A DNA stretch of 64,000 nt from Halopseudomonas pelagia (GTDB lineage: Bacteria; Pseudomonadota; Gammaproteobacteria; Pseudomonadales; Pseudomonadaceae): assembly GCF_009497895.1 (NCBI RefSeq), contig NZ_CP033116.1, forward strand, positions 1,178,001-1,242,000. Direction: 5' to 3'. Under the pieces are notes generated by a model. It was given only the letters and a program-made list of their open reading frames with translations. It was not told where the DNA came from and did not search any database. A program made the translations under genes and the position numbers. Shown in pieces: positions 29,760-41,454 of the stretch (within the stretch, counting starts at the first letter, position 1; every line of letters begins with the position of its first letter).

Positions 29760-30911
29760 CTAGCCGCGGAAGCTCGGCCTGACGCCCACCTCGGCTTCGA
29801 ACTGCATCGCTTGACCGTCGCGCAGGATGCTCAGTCGCACCTTCTGTCCGGGATGGGCCCTGGCTACCTGATTCATCGCCTGCCGGCCATTGCTGACTGG
29901 TTCCTGGTCGATGTGCAAGATCACATCGCCTGGCATCAAGCCGGCATTCCAGGCTGGGCCTTCCCGGTAAAGTCCCGAGACCACTATTCCCTCACGGCTC
30001 TCCAGCCCGAACGACTCGGCCAGTTCATTTGTCAGCGGTTGGACTTCGACCCCCAGCCAGCCGCGGATTACCCGTCCCTGGCTGATGATCGCCTGCATCA
30101 CTTCCACCGCCAGGTTCGCTGGGATCGCAAAACCAATGCCCTGAGAGCCACCGGATTGGGAAAAGATCGCGGTATTGATGCCGATCAGGTTGCCATTGGC
30201 GTCAATCAAAGCCCCGCCGGAGTTGCCCTGGTTGATGGCTGCGTCAGTCTGAATAAAGTCTTCATAAGTATTCAGCCCCAATTGATTGCGTCCGGTAGCG
30301 CTGACGATGCCCATGGTGACTGTCTGGCCCAGGCCGAACGGGTTGCCGATGGCCATCACTACATCGCCAATGCGCTGCTGGTTAGGGCTGATGGTCACTA
30401 CTGGCAGATCGGGCAGATTGATCTTGAGTACCGCCAGGTCGGTTTCCGGGTCCGTTCCGATCAGCTCGGCCAAGGCTTCGCGGCCATCGCGTAACAACAC
30501 CAGAATTTCATCCGCGTCAGCGACCACGTGGTTATTGGTCAGCAAGTAGCCTTCGGCATTGAGAATGACCGCAGAACCCAGGCTGCTTTGTTGGCGGTTG
30601 GGTACGGGTAAGGTTTCCGAATAATCGCGTAGCGGCGGGGCAGGGAAGGCTTGAGGTGTCTCGCTATCGGCGGCTTTACTGGTATAAATGTTGGCTACTG
30701 CTGGGGCAGCCCGCTGCACGGCATCGCTGTAGGAATAGGGCCCCTGGGTCGCGGGTTGTTCGCGCACGATATCTTCGGCGGAAACCACTGGAGCAGAAGC
30801 AGCGGTGCGCTCTGGCATACCCAGCCAGTGCGGGTAGTACTGCAGTATTAGCAGCGCCAGCAGCACTCCACACAGGGCAGGCCAGATCCAATTGCGCAAT
30901 AGAGCGTTCAT
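29760..30911 (-). CDS. algW: AlgW/DegS-type periplasmic serine protease
   Basis: AlgW is the inner-membrane-anchored HtrA protease that senses misfolded outer-membrane proteins and starts cleavage of the anti-sigma factor MucA, activating AlgU. The 383-residue product has an N-terminal anchor (LCGVLLALLILQYYPHWLG), a trypsin-like domain with the triad His in TNNHVVADAD, Asp in DPETDLAVLKI and Ser in QGNSGGALID, and one PDZ domain from about residue 280 (GWLGVEVQPLTNELAESFGLE). One PDZ and the anchor separate it from DegP types. Convergent with hisC. Confidence 0.93.
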   Translation of the reverse strand: MNALLRNWIWPALCGVLLALLILQYYPHWLGMPERTAASAPVVSAEDIVREQPATQGPYSYSDAVQRAAPAVANIYTSKAADSETPQAFPAPPLRDYSETLPVPNRQQSSLGSAVILNAEGYLLTNNHVVADADEILVLLRDGREALAELIGTDPETDLAVLKINLPDLPVVTISPNQQRIGDVVMAIGNPFGLGQTVTMGIVSATGRNQLGLNTYEDFIQTDAAINQGNSGGALIDANGNLIGINTAIFSQSGGSQGIGFAIPANLAVEVMQAIISQGRVIRGWLGVEVQPLTNELAESFGLESREGIVVSGLYREGPAWNAGLMPGDVILHIDQEPVSNGRQAMNQVARAHPGQKVRLSILRDGQAMQFEAEVGVRPSFRG

Positions 30912-31073
30912 TCTTTATTCCCAGATTCCCCAGCTGTCGGCAGACTAGCATTACGTAACAGTATAAAGCTTAGCGGCTATCCTGCCGAGCCCGTGAACAA
31001 GAATGCTGCGCATGACTGGCCAAAGTCGAGGGCAGGCGGGACAATGGCAGCAACGAGTTAAAGGAGGCCCACC

Positions 31074-31832
31074 ATGATTGATCGCGCCACGTTAGTGGAG
31101 TACTGCAACACACTGCTGGATAGCGCCGCCTTTCAGGACTATTGCCCCAATGGTCTGCAGGTTGAAGGCCGCGAGCAGATCCGCATGTTGGTGACTGGGG
31201 TGACCGCCAGCCAGGCGATGGTGGATGCGGCGGTAGCCGCCGGGGCCGATATGCTCCTGGTTCATCATGGCTATTTCTGGAAGGGCGAGTCTGCGCCGAT
31301 CACCGGTATCAAGCAGCGCCGGCTCAAGGCCTTGCTCGGCAACGATGTGAATCTGCTGGCTTATCATCTGCCGCTGGATGTGCATGCCGAGCTGGGCAAT
31401 AACACGCAACTGGCGCGCCTGATGGGCTGGTCGGTCACCGCTGGGCTTGAGCCGGAAAATCCGCGCTCTGTGGGTTTGCAGGGCGAGCTGCCGACGCCGA
31501 TGAGTGGCAGCGAAGTAGCAGCGCATCTGGCCCGCGTATTGAACCGCGAACCCTTGCACATCGCCGGTAACGACCGGCCGATTAAGCGCATTGCCTGGTG
31601 CACGGGTGCTGCCCAGGGCTACATCGACAAGGCCATTGCTTTGGGTGTGGACGCCTTTGTCACCGGTGAAATATCCGAGCCCACAGTGCACGCGGCGCGG
31701 GAAAACGGCATCCACTTCTTCTCTGCCGGGCATCATGCCACCGAGCGCTACGGCGTCAAGGCACTGGGCGAGCATCTGGCAGAGCGCTTCGGCATCGAGC
31801 ACCAGTTTATCGATATCGATAATCCGGTTTAA
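31074..31832 (+). CDS. Nif3-like dinuclear metal-centre protein (YbgI type)
   Basis: The 252-residue product belongs to the Nif3/DUF34 family, short (YbgI) form without the central insertion domain. The di-metal site residues are visible in LLVHHGYFWKG, LAYHLPLDVHAELGNN and FFSAGHHATERYG. Family members have been linked to GTP cyclohydrolase I-type function and metal handling, but the role is unsettled. A strong AAAGGAGG site supports ATG 31074. A stand-alone copy of the domain missing here is encoded at 62506-62817. Confidence 0.9.
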   Translation: MIDRATLVEYCNTLLDSAAFQDYCPNGLQVEGREQIRMLVTGVTASQAMVDAAVAAGADMLLVHHGYFWKGESAPITGIKQRRLKALLGNDVNLLAYHLPLDVHAELGNNTQLARLMGWSVTAGLEPENPRSVGLQGELPTPMSGSEVAAHLARVLNREPLHIAGNDRPIKRIAWCTGAAQGYIDKAIALGVDAFVTGEISEPTVHAARENGIHFFSAGHHATERYGVKALGEHLAERFGIEHQFIDIDNPV

Positions 31833-31958
31833 AAGCAGCTATATCCATATAACTTAAAGGTATCAACAGGCTTCTTATTAGATTGCCTTGCGTTTGTTAC
31901 AATGCCTGCCACCTGACCTCGGGATGCCCGGCGTCCCCCTCATTATCGTGAGTACGCC

Positions 31959-32864
31959 ATGCTGGAAAAATTGACCCACCTCAAGCAACTGGAAGCCGAA
32001 AGCATTCACATCATTCGTGAAGTGGCGGCCGAGTTCCAGAACCCAGTGATGCTTTACTCCATCGGCAAAGACTCCGCCGTGATGCTGCATCTGGCGCGCA
32101 AGGCCTTCTACCCAGGCCGCCTGCCGTTCCCCGTGCTACACGTGGACACCGGCTGGAAATTCCGCGAGATGTACAGCTTCCGCGAGAAAATCGTCGAGGA
32201 AATGGACCTGGATCTGCTGGTTCACAAGAATCCAGAAGGCGTGGCTCAGGGCGTAGGTCCCTTTACCCACGGCAGCGCAGTGCATACCGACATCATGAAA
32301 ACCCAGGGCCTGAAGCAGGCGCTGGACAAGTACGGCTTCGACGCTGCCTTCGGTGGCGCTCGCCGGGACGAGGAAAAGTCGCGGGCCAAGGAGCGCGTCT
32401 ACTCCTTCCGTGACAAGCATCACCGTTGGGACCCAAAGAATCAGCGCCCGGAGCTGTGGAATGTCTACAACGGCAAGGTGCACAAGGGCGAAAGCATCCG
32501 TGTATTCCCGCTGTCGAACTGGACCGAGCTGGATATCTGGCAATACATCTATCTGGAAAGCATCCCGATCGTGCCGCTGTACTTTGCCGCCGAGCGTCCG
32601 GTAGTCGAGCGTAATGGCTCACTGATCATGGTCGACGACGATCGCATGCCGTTGGACGAAGGCGAGACCCCGGAAATGAAGATGGTCCGCTTCCGTACAC
32701 TCGGTTGCTACCCGCTGACCGGCGCCGTCGAATCCACCGCCGCTACCTTGCCGGAAATTATTCAGGAAATGCTGCTGACCCGTACTTCCGAACGTCAGGG
32801 CCGCGTGATCGATCACGATCAGGCAGGCTCGATGGAAGAGAAAAAACGTCAGGGCTATTTCTAA
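31959..32864 (+). CDS. cysD: Sulfate adenylyltransferase subunit 2
   Basis: CysD forms ATP sulfurylase with CysN and makes adenosine 5'-phosphosulfate for cysteine synthesis. The 301-residue product has the PP-loop [20 protein letters not shown], the [12 protein letters not shown] region and the C-terminal [15 protein letters not shown] and [21 protein letters not shown]. It is full length. cysNC follows after 36 bases and is expected to be cotranscribed. Confidence 0.97.
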   Translation: MLEKLTHLKQLEAESIHIIREVAAEFQNPVMLYSIGKDSAVMLHLARKAFYPGRLPFPVLHVDTGWKFREMYSFREKIVEEMDLDLLVHKNPEGVAQGVGPFTHGSAVHTDIMKTQGLKQALDKYGFDAAFGGARRDEEKSRAKERVYSFRDKHHRWDPKNQRPELWNVYNGKVHKGESIRVFPLSNWTELDIWQYIYLESIPIVPLYFAAERPVVERNGSLIMVDDDRMPLDEGETPEMKMVRFRTLGCYPLTGAVESTAATLPEIIQEMLLTRTSERQGRVIDHDQAGSMEEKKRQGYF

Positions 32865-32900
32865 CTTCAGCTAAGCGGGGCGCTTAGCCCGGAGAGATAC

Positions 32901-34808
32901 ATGAGTCACCAATCAGATTTGATCAGCGAAGATATCCTGGCCTACCTTGGCCAGCATGAGCGCAAGGAGCTACTGCGGTTTTTGACCTGCGGTAACGTTG
33001 ATGATGGCAAGAGCACGCTGATCGGGCGTTTGCTGCATGATTCCAAGATGATCTACGAAGATCATATGGAAGCCATCACCCGTGATTCGAAAAAATCCGG
33101 CACCACCGGCGAAGAAGTGGACCTGGCGCTGCTGGTCGATGGTCTGCAGGCCGAGCGTGAGCAGGGCATCACCATTGATGTGGCCTACCGTTATTTCTCC
33201 ACCGCCAAGCGCAAATTCATTATTGCCGACACCCCCGGTCACGAGCAGTACACCCGCAACATGGCCACCGGCGCCTCGACCTGCGACCTGGCAATCATTC
33301 TGATCGATGCCCGTTACGGCGTACAGACGCAAACCAAGCGTCACAGCTTTATCGCCTCCTTGCTGGGCATCAAGCATATCGTCGTCGCCATTAACAAGAT
33401 GGACCTGAAAGACTTCGACGAAGGCGTGTTCAACCAGATCTGCGACGACTACCGCCAGTTCGCCAGCGGCCTGGAAATGCTCGATGGCAACAGCGTGCAC
33501 TTCGTGCCGATGTCAGCGCTCAAGGGCGACAACGTGGTTAACCGCAGCGAACGCAGCCCCTGGTATAGCGGCCAAACGCTGATGGAAATTCTGGAAACCG
33601 TGGAAGTCGCGGCGGACCGTAACCTCAAGGACCTGCGCTTTCCGGTTCAACTGGTCACACGTCCTAACCTGAACTTCCGCGGCTTCGCCGGTACCCTGGC
33701 TTCCGGGGTAGTGCACAAGGGTGATGAGCTGGTGGTATTGCCCTCGGGCAAGACCAGCCGGGTCAAATCCATTGTTACCTTCGATGGCGAACTGGAAAGC
33801 GCTGGCCCAGGCCAGGCGGTAACCCTGACGCTGGAAGACGAGATCGATATTTCCCGTGGCGACGTACTGGCCCACGTGGATAACCGCCCGCTGATCGGCG
33901 ATCTGTTCGAAGCCAACCTGGTATGGATGGACGACCAGCCCATGCAGCCGGGCCGCAAGTACGACATCAAGCGCGCCACCAGCAATAGCCCGGGCTCTTT
34001 TACCCGGATCGTGCACCGCATTGATGTGAATACGCTGGAAGAGCAGCCTGCGCCGCAATTGGGCCTGAACGAGATTGGCCGGGTTGAGCTGTCGCTTGAG
34101 CGGCCCATCGCCTATGACGATTACCGCGCCAACCGCACCAGCGGTTCCTTTATCGTTATCGACCGTATGACCAATGGCACCGTCGGCGCCGGCATGATTG
34201 TCGCCAAGGGCCTGCTGGGGCAAAACACCACTGGCAGCCGCCATGGCGGTTATGCGCACGTGACGGCCAGCGAGCGTGCCCAGCGCTTTGGCCAGGAGCC
34301 GGTAACCCTGCTGCTGACTGGCCTGTCCGGTTCCGGCAAGAGCACCATTGCTTACGCGGTTGAACGCAAACTGTTCGACAGTGGCCGCGCCTGCTACGTG
34401 CTGGATGGCAAGGCGCTGCGTCAGGATCTGAGCAAGGGCCTACCGCAGGACGCGCAGGGCCGTGGCGAGAACCTGCACAAAGGTGCGCGCATTGCCCGGC
34501 AGATGAACGAAGCGGGTCTGATCGCGATTGGCGCCTTTATGGCACCCACCGAAGAAAGCCGCGCCAAGGCACGTTACATTCTCGGTGAGCGTTGCCTGCT
34601 GGTGCATCTGGATGCGCCGCTGTCGGTGTGCCAGGAACGTGATCCCTCAGGCCTGTATGCAGCCAACGAGGAAAATACCGTGCCGGGCGTTTCTTATCCC
34701 TACGAAGCGCCGACCGATGCGGACCTGGTACTCAAAACCGCCGAGTTGAATCTGGAGTCCTGCGTCAACCAGGTGATTGAGCTGCTCAGAAGCCGCAAGC
34801 TGATTTGA
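32901..34808 (+). CDS. cysNC: Bifunctional sulfate adenylyltransferase subunit 1 / APS kinase
   Basis: The N-terminal part (to about residue 440) is CysN, the GTPase that drives APS synthesis, with G1 [16 protein letters not shown]3 [12 protein letters not shown] and G4 NKMDL. The C-terminal part (about 460-635) is CysC, which phosphorylates APS to PAPS, with Walker [24 protein letters not shown] and [15 protein letters not shown]. The 635-residue fusion is the usual form in Pseudomonas. It is located after cysD; tadA follows 10 bases downstream. Confidence 0.96.
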   Translation: MSHQSDLISEDILAYLGQHERKELLRFLTCGNVDDGKSTLIGRLLHDSKMIYEDHMEAITRDSKKSGTTGEEVDLALLVDGLQAEREQGITIDVAYRYFSTAKRKFIIADTPGHEQYTRNMATGASTCDLAIILIDARYGVQTQTKRHSFIASLLGIKHIVVAINKMDLKDFDEGVFNQICDDYRQFASGLEMLDGNSVHFVPMSALKGDNVVNRSERSPWYSGQTLMEILETVEVAADRNLKDLRFPVQLVTRPNLNFRGFAGTLASGVVHKGDELVVLPSGKTSRVKSIVTFDGELESAGPGQAVTLTLEDEIDISRGDVLAHVDNRPLIGDLFEANLVWMDDQPMQPGRKYDIKRATSNSPGSFTRIVHRIDVNTLEEQPAPQLGLNEIGRVELSLERPIAYDDYRANRTSGSFIVIDRMTNGTVGAGMIVAKGLLGQNTTGSRHGGYAHVTASERAQRFGQEPVTLLLTGLSGSGKSTIAYAVERKLFDSGRACYVLDGKALRQDLSKGLPQDAQGRGENLHKGARIARQMNEAGLIAIGAFMAPTEESRAKARYILGERCLLVHLDAPLSVCQERDPSGLYAANEENTVPGVSYPYEAPTDADLVLKTAELNLESCVNQVIELLRSRKLI

Positions 34809-34818
34809 CGCCCAACCC

Positions 34819-35283
34819 ATGAAGCCAGCCGATATCGACTTCATGCGCTTGGCGCTGGCCGAAGCACTACAGGCGGCGGCCCTGGGCGAAGTGCCCGTGG
34901 GCGCCGTGCTGGTGCGCAATGGTCAGGTGATTGGCCGCGGTTTCAACCAACCCATCAGCAGCAACGACCCCAGCGCCCACGCTGAAATGGTCGCGCTGCG
35001 CCAGGCGTCCTTAAGCGAAGGCAACTATCGCCTGCCGGACACCACGCTCTACGTCACCCTCGAACCCTGCACCATGTGCGCTGGTCTGCTGGTCCACAGC
35101 CGCATCACCCGCCTGGTCTACGGCGCCCCCGAACCCCGCTCCGGCGCCGTCATCAGCCGCGCACAGGTCTTGGCTCAGCCTTGGCTGAATCACCATGTGG
35201 AAGTGGAGGGTGGTGTACTGGCAGAGGAGTGTGGAGCAGTGCTGAAGGATTTTTTTCGGGCTAAACGCGAGCAAAGTCAGTAA
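34819..35283 (+). CDS. tadA: tRNA-specific adenosine deaminase
   Basis: TadA converts adenosine-34 to inosine in tRNA-Arg(ACG). The 154-residue product has the cytidine-deaminase-fold zinc motifs SAHAEMVAL (HAE) and EPCTMCAGLL (PCxxC), plus VPVGAVLVRNGQVIGRGFN and GAPEPRSGAV. The length is normal. It lies directly after cysNC and may share its transcript; the downstream side is closed by a REP hairpin before the convergent mltF. Confidence 0.95.
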   Translation: MKPADIDFMRLALAEALQAAALGEVPVGAVLVRNGQVIGRGFNQPISSNDPSAHAEMVALRQASLSEGNYRLPDTTLYVTLEPCTMCAGLLVHSRITRLVYGAPEPRSGAVISRAQVLAQPWLNHHVEVEGGVLAEECGAVLKDFFRAKREQSQ

Positions 35284-35297
35284 CCCTTTTTCGCCCC

Positions 35298-35344
35298 TCA
35301 CCGTCATTCCCGCCCCCCACCGTCATTCCCGCGAAGGCGGGAAT
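35298..35344. repeat. REP-like hairpin between tadA and mltF
   Basis: A perfect hairpin ATTCCCGC-gaag-GCGGGAAT lies at 35325-35344, preceded by a second CGTCATTCCCGCCCC half copy near 35301. It belongs to the same family as 14497, 63040 and 63193. It lies between two convergent genes and may help to end transcription. Confidence 0.75.
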
Positions 35345-35374
35345 CCATGCTGACCTTCAGGGAAGACGCCAGGC

Positions 35375-36823
35375 TCAAAACCCCTGCGGAATCTGCTCCA
35401 ATATCCCCGGCGTATGATATTTCTCCGCCGCCGCCTGGGCCATTTCCGACTGCGGCTGAGTCACCCACTGCAGAATCTCGTGGTAGCGCCGGATGTTCTG
35501 CACGTAATGCACCGGCTCCGCACCGCGGGCGTAACCGTAGCGGGTCTTGCTGTACCACTCCTTTTTCGACAACAGCGGCAGGTGATCCTTCACATCCACC
35601 CAGCGATTCGGGTCGCGGCCGTTGCTGCTAGTCAACTTGCGCGCGTCATCCAAATGGCCAATACCGACGTTATAGGCAGCCATCGCGAACCAGGTACGAT
35701 CCGGCTCGGGGATGTCCGTCGACAACTGATCACGCACCCAGATCAGATAACGCGCACCACCAAAAATACTCTGCTTGGGATCCACGCGATTGGTCACACC
35801 CACAAACTTCGCCGTCGGCAGGGTCAGCATCATCAGCCCGCGCACCCCGGTAAAGGACTTGGCGTCCGCATCCCACAGCGATTCCTGATAACCCATTGCC
35901 GCCAGTAGCCGCCAGTCGAGCCCGTACTGGTCGCCGGCCTGGCGAAACAGCGTTTCATAGCGCGGCAAGCGCTGTTGCGTGTGTTGGGCAAAGCCACGCG
36001 CACCGACATAGTCGAGCACATCGGAGTGGCCATAAAAGCGCTCGATCAATTGATCTAGAGTGCCGTCGGCGCGGATGTCGGTGAAGAATGTATTTACCGC
36101 ATCCAGCAGGGTGTTGTCCGGGTCGTTGGGCAACGCCCAGGCCATCGGGCGCTCGTCAGACAGGTCAAAGCCCACGCGCACTGCAGGATAGAACGCCTGA
36201 TTAACGATCAGCTCATTCGAGTAAACCACCGCATAGTCGATCTCGTTATCGTTGACCAGCCGCAGCAGATCGACAACTTCAACGTTATCCGATTCCTCGA
36301 AAATCAACTGTGGGTGCTCGGTTTGCAGGTCGCGTAACTGGTCTGCCAGGCTGCTGCCTTTGAGCACCATGATGCGCTTGTCATACAGATCTTCAATCGC
36401 GGTGGGCTGGCGATCGCCGCGGCGAAACACCACCTGCGGGGTAACGTCCAGGTAGGAGTCGGCGAAGCGCACCTGACCTTCGCGCGCCGGATTCACCGTG
36501 ATACCGGCAGCCCCGATATGCGGGCCGCCTTCACTGGCCAGCTGCGCATACAGCTCATCCAGCGTGCTGATGGTTTCAACTTCCAGTTCCAGATCCAGAC
36601 TGTCGGCAAAGCGTCGGCTCAGCTCATACTCCAGGCCGGTGCTGCCGTGGCGATCCTGGTAGTAGGTGGTCGGCGAGTTGCGGGTTACCACCCTGAGCGT
36701 GCCGTCTTCCTTGATCTGCTCCAGCCGCGGCGGTTGCGGCTGTTCGCAGGCGCTCAGCAGCAGCGCGCAGAGAAGAGTCGTCAGGACCGGTAGCTTGATC
36801 GAACGGGATGATTTTTCGCTCAT
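35375..36823 (-). CDS. mltF: Membrane-bound lytic murein transglycosylase F
   Basis: MltF cleaves peptidoglycan glycan strands at the outer membrane and has a substrate-binding-protein-like sensor domain. The 482-residue product starts with a lipoprotein signal (lipobox LLSAC, Cys near residue 25). It has a solute-binding type 3 domain (RVVTRNSPTTYY to about residue 270) and a C-terminal SLT domain with the catalytic Glu in AAMGYQESLWDADAKS and GVRGLMMLT. An open frame to 36916 exists, but ATG 36823 places the signal at the N-terminus. It is divergent from purL. Confidence 0.94.
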   Translation of the reverse strand: MSEKSSRSIKLPVLTTLLCALLLSACEQPQPPRLEQIKEDGTLRVVTRNSPTTYYQDRHGSTGLEYELSRRFADSLDLELEVETISTLDELYAQLASEGGPHIGAAGITVNPAREGQVRFADSYLDVTPQVVFRRGDRQPTAIEDLYDKRIMVLKGSSLADQLRDLQTEHPQLIFEESDNVEVVDLLRLVNDNEIDYAVVYSNELIVNQAFYPAVRVGFDLSDERPMAWALPNDPDNTLLDAVNTFFTDIRADGTLDQLIERFYGHSDVLDYVGARGFAQHTQQRLPRYETLFRQAGDQYGLDWRLLAAMGYQESLWDADAKSFTGVRGLMMLTLPTAKFVGVTNRVDPKQSIFGGARYLIWVRDQLSTDIPEPDRTWFAMAAYNVGIGHLDDARKLTSSNGRDPNRWVDVKDHLPLLSKKEWYSKTRYGYARGAEPVHYVQNIRRYHEILQWVTQPQSEMAQAAAEKYHTPGILEQIPQGF

Positions 36824-37012
36824 GCGGGCAGTATATTCAAAAGCGGCAGAGGGCAATAGCCGCATGCTGTTAAGGAATGCGTTTGCTGTGCTGCAGGCCC
36901 GCTCGGCATGGCCCATGGGCGCAGTTTAAGGTATCCTGTCCGCCTTGTTTTTCGGTACGTTTACCGATACGCCGTATTTCCCTTTATCCAGCTTCCCGAG
37001 GCCGTATACAGC

Positions 37013-40000
37013 ATGCATACCCTGCGTGGCGCCCCAGCCCTTTCCGAATTTCGCCGTCAAAAACTGCTTGCCCGGCTCAAAGCCGCCGTGCCGGCCGTCA
37101 CTGGCGTTTATGCCGAGTTCATGCATTTCGCCGAGCTGCACAGCGAGCTGGATGAACAGCAGAATGAAGTGCTGGCGCGCCTGCTCAAGTACGGCCCGTC
37201 TGTGTCGGTGGAAGAGCCCCAGGGCAGTCTGTTTCTGATCGTGCCGCGCTTCGGCACCATCTCGCCCTGGTCGAGCAAGGCTACCGATATCGCCCACAAT
37301 TGCGGCCTGCAGAATGTCGCTCGCCTCGAGCGCGGCATTGTCTACCATGTCGCCGGTGATATCAGCGCCGAACAGCGCCCGCAACTGGCTGCACTGCTGC
37401 ATGACCGCATGACCGAGCTGGCGCTGGATGATCTGGACGCAGCCGCCAATCTTTTCCGCCACACCGAGCCACAACCCTTTCAACGTGTGGACATCCTCGA
37501 AGGCGGCCGCGAGGCGCTGGAGCAGGCCAACACCACATTGGGTCTGGCCCTGGCCGATGACGAGATCGATTATCTGGTCAGCAGCTTCAAGGAACTCAAG
37601 CGCAATCCTAGTGACGTCGAATTGATGATGTTCGCCCAGGCCAACTCCGAACATTGCCGGCACAAGATCTTCAACGCCACCTGGGATATCGACGGCCAGG
37701 CGGAAGAGAAGAGCCTGTTCGGCATGATCAAGAACACCTACCAGATGCGCAGCGAAGGCGTGCTGTCCGCCTATAAAGACAACGCCGCCGTGATTGAAGG
37801 CTTTGTCGCCGGGCGTTTCTTCCCGGTGCCGGGTACCTGCGAATACCGCACCCATGAAGAGCCCGTGCACATCCTGATGAAGGTGGAAACCCACAACCAC
37901 CCGACCGCGATTGCTCCGTTCCCCGGTGCTTCCACCGGCTCCGGTGGCGAGATCCGTGATGAAGGCGCCACCGGTCGTGGCGGCAAGCCCAAGGCTGGTC
38001 TGGCCGGCTTTACCGTATCCAACCTGCGTATTCCCGGTTTTGTTCAGCCCTGGGAAGAAGACAACGGCAAGCCCTCGCGCATCGTTACACCTTTGCAGAT
38101 CATGATTGAAGGCCCGCTGGGCGGCGCTGCGTTCAACAACGAATTTGGTCGTCCGAACCTCACCGGTTATTTCCGCACCTTCGAGCAGACCGTCAGCTCG
38201 CCACGCGGCCCGGAGATTCGCGGCTATCACAAGCCGATCATGATTGCCGGCGGCATGGGTAACATCCGTGCAGGCCACGTAGAGAAAGCTGAAATTCCGG
38301 TCGGCGCCAAGCTCATCGTACTCGGCGGCCCAGCCATGCTGATCGGTCTGGGCGGCGGCGCTGCCTCGTCCATGGCCACCGGCAGCAGTGCCGAAGACCT
38401 GGATTTTGCCTCCGTACAGCGGGAAAACCCCGAGATGGAACGCCGCTGCCAGGAAGTCATCGACCGCTGCTGGCAGATGGGCGACAAGAACCCCATCCGC
38501 TTTATTCATGACGTGGGCGCGGGCGGCCTGTCCAATGCCTTCCCCGAGCTGGTCAACGACGGCGGCCGCGGCGGCCGCTTTGAACTGCGCAACGTGCCGA
38601 ATGACGAGCCGGGCATGAGCCCGTTGGAAATCTGGTCCAACGAATCCCAGGAACGCTACGTGATGGCGGTGGATAACGCCGACTACGACCGCTTCCAGGC
38701 GATCTGCGAACGCGAGCGCTGCCCCTTTGCTGTCGTCGGCGAAGCCACCGAAGAACAACTGTTGGTACTCAACGACACGCATTTCGATAACCAGCCGGTA
38801 GACATGCCGCTGTCTGTACTGCTCGGCAAGCCGCCGCGCATGCACCGCAGCGTCGAGCGCGAAGCCGAGCCCTCGGATGACTTCGATGGCACCGGTCTGG
38901 CGCTGGACGAAGCCGTGCAGCGCGTATTGCGCCTGCCGTCGGTCGCCAGCAAGAACTTCCTGATCACCATTGGTGACCGCAGCATTACCGGCCTGGTCGC
39001 CCGCGATCAGATGGTTGGCCCCTGGCAGGTGCCGGTCGCCGACTGCGCGGTGACCAACAGCAGCTTCGACGTGCATACCGGTGAAGCCATGGCTCTGGGC
39101 GAGCGCACGCCGCTGGCGCTACTCGATGCCCCAGCCTCTGGCCGCATGGCCGTTGCTGAAGCCGTCACCAACCTGGCGGCTGCACGCATTGACGCCATTT
39201 CCGATATTCGCCTGTCTGCCAACTGGATGGCCGCCGCTGGCCACCCCGGTGAAGATGCACGCCTGTTCGACACCGTGCGCGCCGTAGGTATGGAACTGTG
39301 CCCCGAGCTGGGCATCACCATCCCGGTCGGCAAGGACTCCATGTCGATGAAGACTCGCTGGTCCGATTCCGGTGAAGACAAGTCCGTTACCTCACCCATG
39401 TCGCTGATCGTCACCGGCTTTGCCCCAGTACAGGATGTGCGCCTGACCCTGACGCCACAGCTGCAGCTGGACCAGGGCGATACCGATCTGATCCTGATCG
39501 ACCTCGGCCGTGGCCAGAACCGCCTGGGCGGCTCTGCGCTGGCGCAGGTGTATAACCAGATCGGCAAGACCGCTCCGGATCTGGACGACGCAGAAGACCT
39601 CAAGGCCTTCTTCGCCGTGATCCAGGGTCTGAACCAGGAAGAACAACTGCTGGCCTACCACGACCGTTCCGACGGTGGCCTGTTGACCACCCTGGCGGAG
39701 ATGGCCTTTGCCGGCCGTTGCGGTCTGCAAATTCAGCTGGACGTACTGGCTGACCAGGAAAGTGAACTGGGCGGTGCGCTGTTCAACGAAGAACTCGGCG
39801 CGGTGATTCAGGTGCGCCAGAGCGATACCGAAGCGGTCCTCAGCCAGCTGTCCGCAGCCGGCCTGGGCGACTGCAGCGCGGTGGTTGGCCAGCCAAGCCA
39901 GAATCAGGATCTGCACTTCACGTTTGCTGACAAAACCGTAGTCAGCGGCACCCGCGCCGCCTGGCAGCAAGCCTGGAGCGAAACCAGCTGGCAGATCCAG

Positions 40001-40909
40001 CGCCTGCGTGACAACGTCGAGTGCGCCGATCAGGAATTCGAGAACATCGCCGACGACGCCAACCCCGGCCTGGAAGCCATGCTCAGCTTCGACATCAATG
40101 AAGATGTCGCCGCGCCGCTGATCAACACCGGCAAGCGTCCGCAGGTCGCGATTCTGCGTGAGCAGGGTGTAAACGGTCAGGTCGAGATGGCCGCCGCTTT
40201 CAACCGCGCCGGCTTCAACCCGATCGACGTACACATGAGCGATATTCTCAGCGGTCGCGTAGAGCTGGAAGACTTCCGCGGGCTGGTCGCCTGTGGCGGT
40301 TTCTCCTACGGCGACGTACTCGGCGCCGGCGAAGGCTGGGCCAAATCCATCCTGTTCAACGCCGAAGCCCGCGAAGCCTTCAGCGCCTTCTTTGCCCGCC
40401 CGGATACCTTTACCCTGGGCGTGTGCAACGGCTGCCAGATGCTCTCCAACCTGCGCGAACTGATCCCCGGCAGCGAGCACTGGCCGCACTTTGTGCGCAA
40501 CAAGTCCGAGCAGTTTGAAGCGCGCGTAGCCATGGTAGAAGTGCAGGCGTCACCGTCGATCTTCCTCAACGGCATGGTCGGCTCACGCATGCCCATCGCC
40601 ATCGCCCACGGCGAAGGGCACGCCGAGTTTGCCGACAGCACCGCAGTCGATGCCTGCGAAGCCAGCAACAGCGTGGTACTGCGCTTTGTCGACAACCGTG
40701 GCCGCATGACCGAACGCTACCCCGGCAACCCCAACGGCTCGCCGCGTGGCATCACCGGCCTGACCACCCGCGACGGCCGCGTCACCATCATGATGCCGCA
40801 CCCCGAACGCGTGTTCCGCGCCTCACAGAACTCCTGGCACCCTCGTGACTGGAGCGAAGACGGCGCCTGGATGCGCATGTTCCGCAATGCGCGGGTATGG
40901 GTTGGCTAA
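37013..40909 (+). CDS. purL: Phosphoribosylformylglycinamidine synthase
   Basis: PurL is the large single-chain enzyme that makes FGAM from FGAR, ATP and glutamine in purine synthesis. The 1298-residue product has an N-terminal PurS-like part, the ATP-binding core ([33 protein letters not shown]) and a class I glutamine amidotransferase end. The nucleophile Cys is in [11 protein letters not shown] and the His/Glu pair in [12 protein letters not shown] 37013 is chosen over an upstream frame extension because it gives the family N-terminus ([14 protein letters not shown]). It is the last core gene before the accessory region. Confidence 0.97.
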   Translation: MHTLRGAPALSEFRRQKLLARLKAAVPAVTGVYAEFMHFAELHSELDEQQNEVLARLLKYGPSVSVEEPQGSLFLIVPRFGTISPWSSKATDIAHNCGLQNVARLERGIVYHVAGDISAEQRPQLAALLHDRMTELALDDLDAAANLFRHTEPQPFQRVDILEGGREALEQANTTLGLALADDEIDYLVSSFKELKRNPSDVELMMFAQANSEHCRHKIFNATWDIDGQAEEKSLFGMIKNTYQMRSEGVLSAYKDNAAVIEGFVAGRFFPVPGTCEYRTHEEPVHILMKVETHNHPTAIAPFPGASTGSGGEIRDEGATGRGGKPKAGLAGFTVSNLRIPGFVQPWEEDNGKPSRIVTPLQIMIEGPLGGAAFNNEFGRPNLTGYFRTFEQTVSSPRGPEIRGYHKPIMIAGGMGNIRAGHVEKAEIPVGAKLIVLGGPAMLIGLGGGAASSMATGSSAEDLDFASVQRENPEMERRCQEVIDRCWQMGDKNPIRFIHDVGAGGLSNAFPELVNDGGRGGRFELRNVPNDEPGMSPLEIWSNESQERYVMAVDNADYDRFQAICERERCPFAVVGEATEEQLLVLNDTHFDNQPVDMPLSVLLGKPPRMHRSVEREAEPSDDFDGTGLALDEAVQRVLRLPSVASKNFLITIGDRSITGLVARDQMVGPWQVPVADCAVTNSSFDVHTGEAMALGERTPLALLDAPASGRMAVAEAVTNLAAARIDAISDIRLSANWMAAAGHPGEDARLFDTVRAVGMELCPELGITIPVGKDSMSMKTRWSDSGEDKSVTSPMSLIVTGFAPVQDVRLTLTPQLQLDQGDTDLILIDLGRGQNRLGGSALAQVYNQIGKTAPDLDDAEDLKAFFAVIQGLNQEEQLLAYHDRSDGGLLTTLAEMAFAGRCGLQIQLDVLADQESELGGALFNEELGAVIQVRQSDTEAVLSQLSAAGLGDCSAVVGQPSQNQDLHFTFADKTVVSGTRAAWQQAWSETSWQIQRLRDNVECADQEFENIADDANPGLEAMLSFDINEDVAAPLINTGKRPQVAILREQGVNGQVEMAAAFNRAGFNPIDVHMSDILSGRVELEDFRGLVACGGFSYGDVLGAGEGWAKSILFNAEAREAFSAFFARPDTFTLGVCNGCQMLSNLRELIPGSEHWPHFVRNKSEQFEARVAMVEVQASPSIFLNGMVGSRMPIAIAHGEGHAEFADSTAVDACEASNSVVLRFVDNRGRMTERYPGNPNGSPRGITGLTTRDGRVTIMMPHPERVFRASQNSWHPRDWSEDGAWMRMFRNARVWVG

Positions 40910-40937
40910 GTAAAGCCCGCTTTCACCTGCACCACCC

Positions 40938-40965
40938 CACAATCCCGGCCCATGCCGGGATTGTG
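40938..40965 (+). terminator. Hairpin after purL
   Basis: CACAATCCCGGC and GCCGGGATTGTG form a perfect 12-bp stem with a CCAT loop, followed by CTTTCTG. It starts 29 bases after the purL stop and is the likely purL terminator, although the T-run is short. Confidence 0.7.
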
Positions 40966-41453
40966 CTTTCTGGGCCCATGCTGCTTAGAGCAAAACGGCT
41001 TGGACAAATCACCGCTCACTGCATTACCCTCGAACCGAGCAAAGGAATGCCAGTCACATCCCGCCTCCAGGCAAGGACAGCCTGCATTCCCTCCCAATAC
41101 TGGTTAAAGCAACTCCCCGACTTGTCCGTTAAGAGGATAGGGCGGTAGCGTGCCTGGAAAAGCCTTTGGTCCTCGAGTGGGCCATGGAACTGCCCGGTTT
41201 ACAGGAAAAATGATCACGGTGACCGACATATGGGCGTTGGCCACAGATGGTCAGTTTTTGGATTGAAAATCAGTTGGTTAGCAGAAACCTGGAAAATAAT
41301 GATATAAGGCTTGGGGATCGTTTTGTCGGTTATGTGGAAATTGATGGATAGGCGGAGAGGACCGGGTTGTGGGGGTTGTAGAGTACTAGGAGCAGGGTTA
41401 ATGAAAGCAGAACGATCACCGATATATTGGCCGGTGTGACTCATATTATAAAT
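40966..41453. other. Non-coding stretch between purL and the first cassette
   Basis: About 490 bases hold no supported gene; the open frames are short and poorly coded. Base composition becomes AT-rich from about 41200. A GTTAGCA is present at 41277-41283, but its pairing with the cassette end is worse than the one at 41454. No integrase gene, attI or integrase fragment could be recognised here, although any attI of this array would be expected in this stretch. Confidence 0.5.
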
Positions 41454-41454
41454 G

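Noticed and set aside
36824..36916. Longer N-terminus for mltF starting at 36916
   Set aside because: It would put about 30 residues before the lipoprotein signal and overlap the purL leader; ATG 36823 fits the family.
36926..39076. 716-codon open frame on the strand opposite purL
   Set aside because: It mirrors the GC-rich third-position pattern of purL, has no recognisable domains or ribosome-binding site, and purL itself is certain.
41277..41283. GTTAGCA as the left boundary of cassette 1
   Set aside because: It pairs with the R'' region over 7 bases only, while the copy at 41454 pairs over 8 and lies at the usual short distance from the ORF.
40966..41453. A hidden integrase (intI) or attI upstream of the cassettes
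   Set aside because: No open frame with tyrosine-recombinase motifs was found on either strand in or near this stretch.
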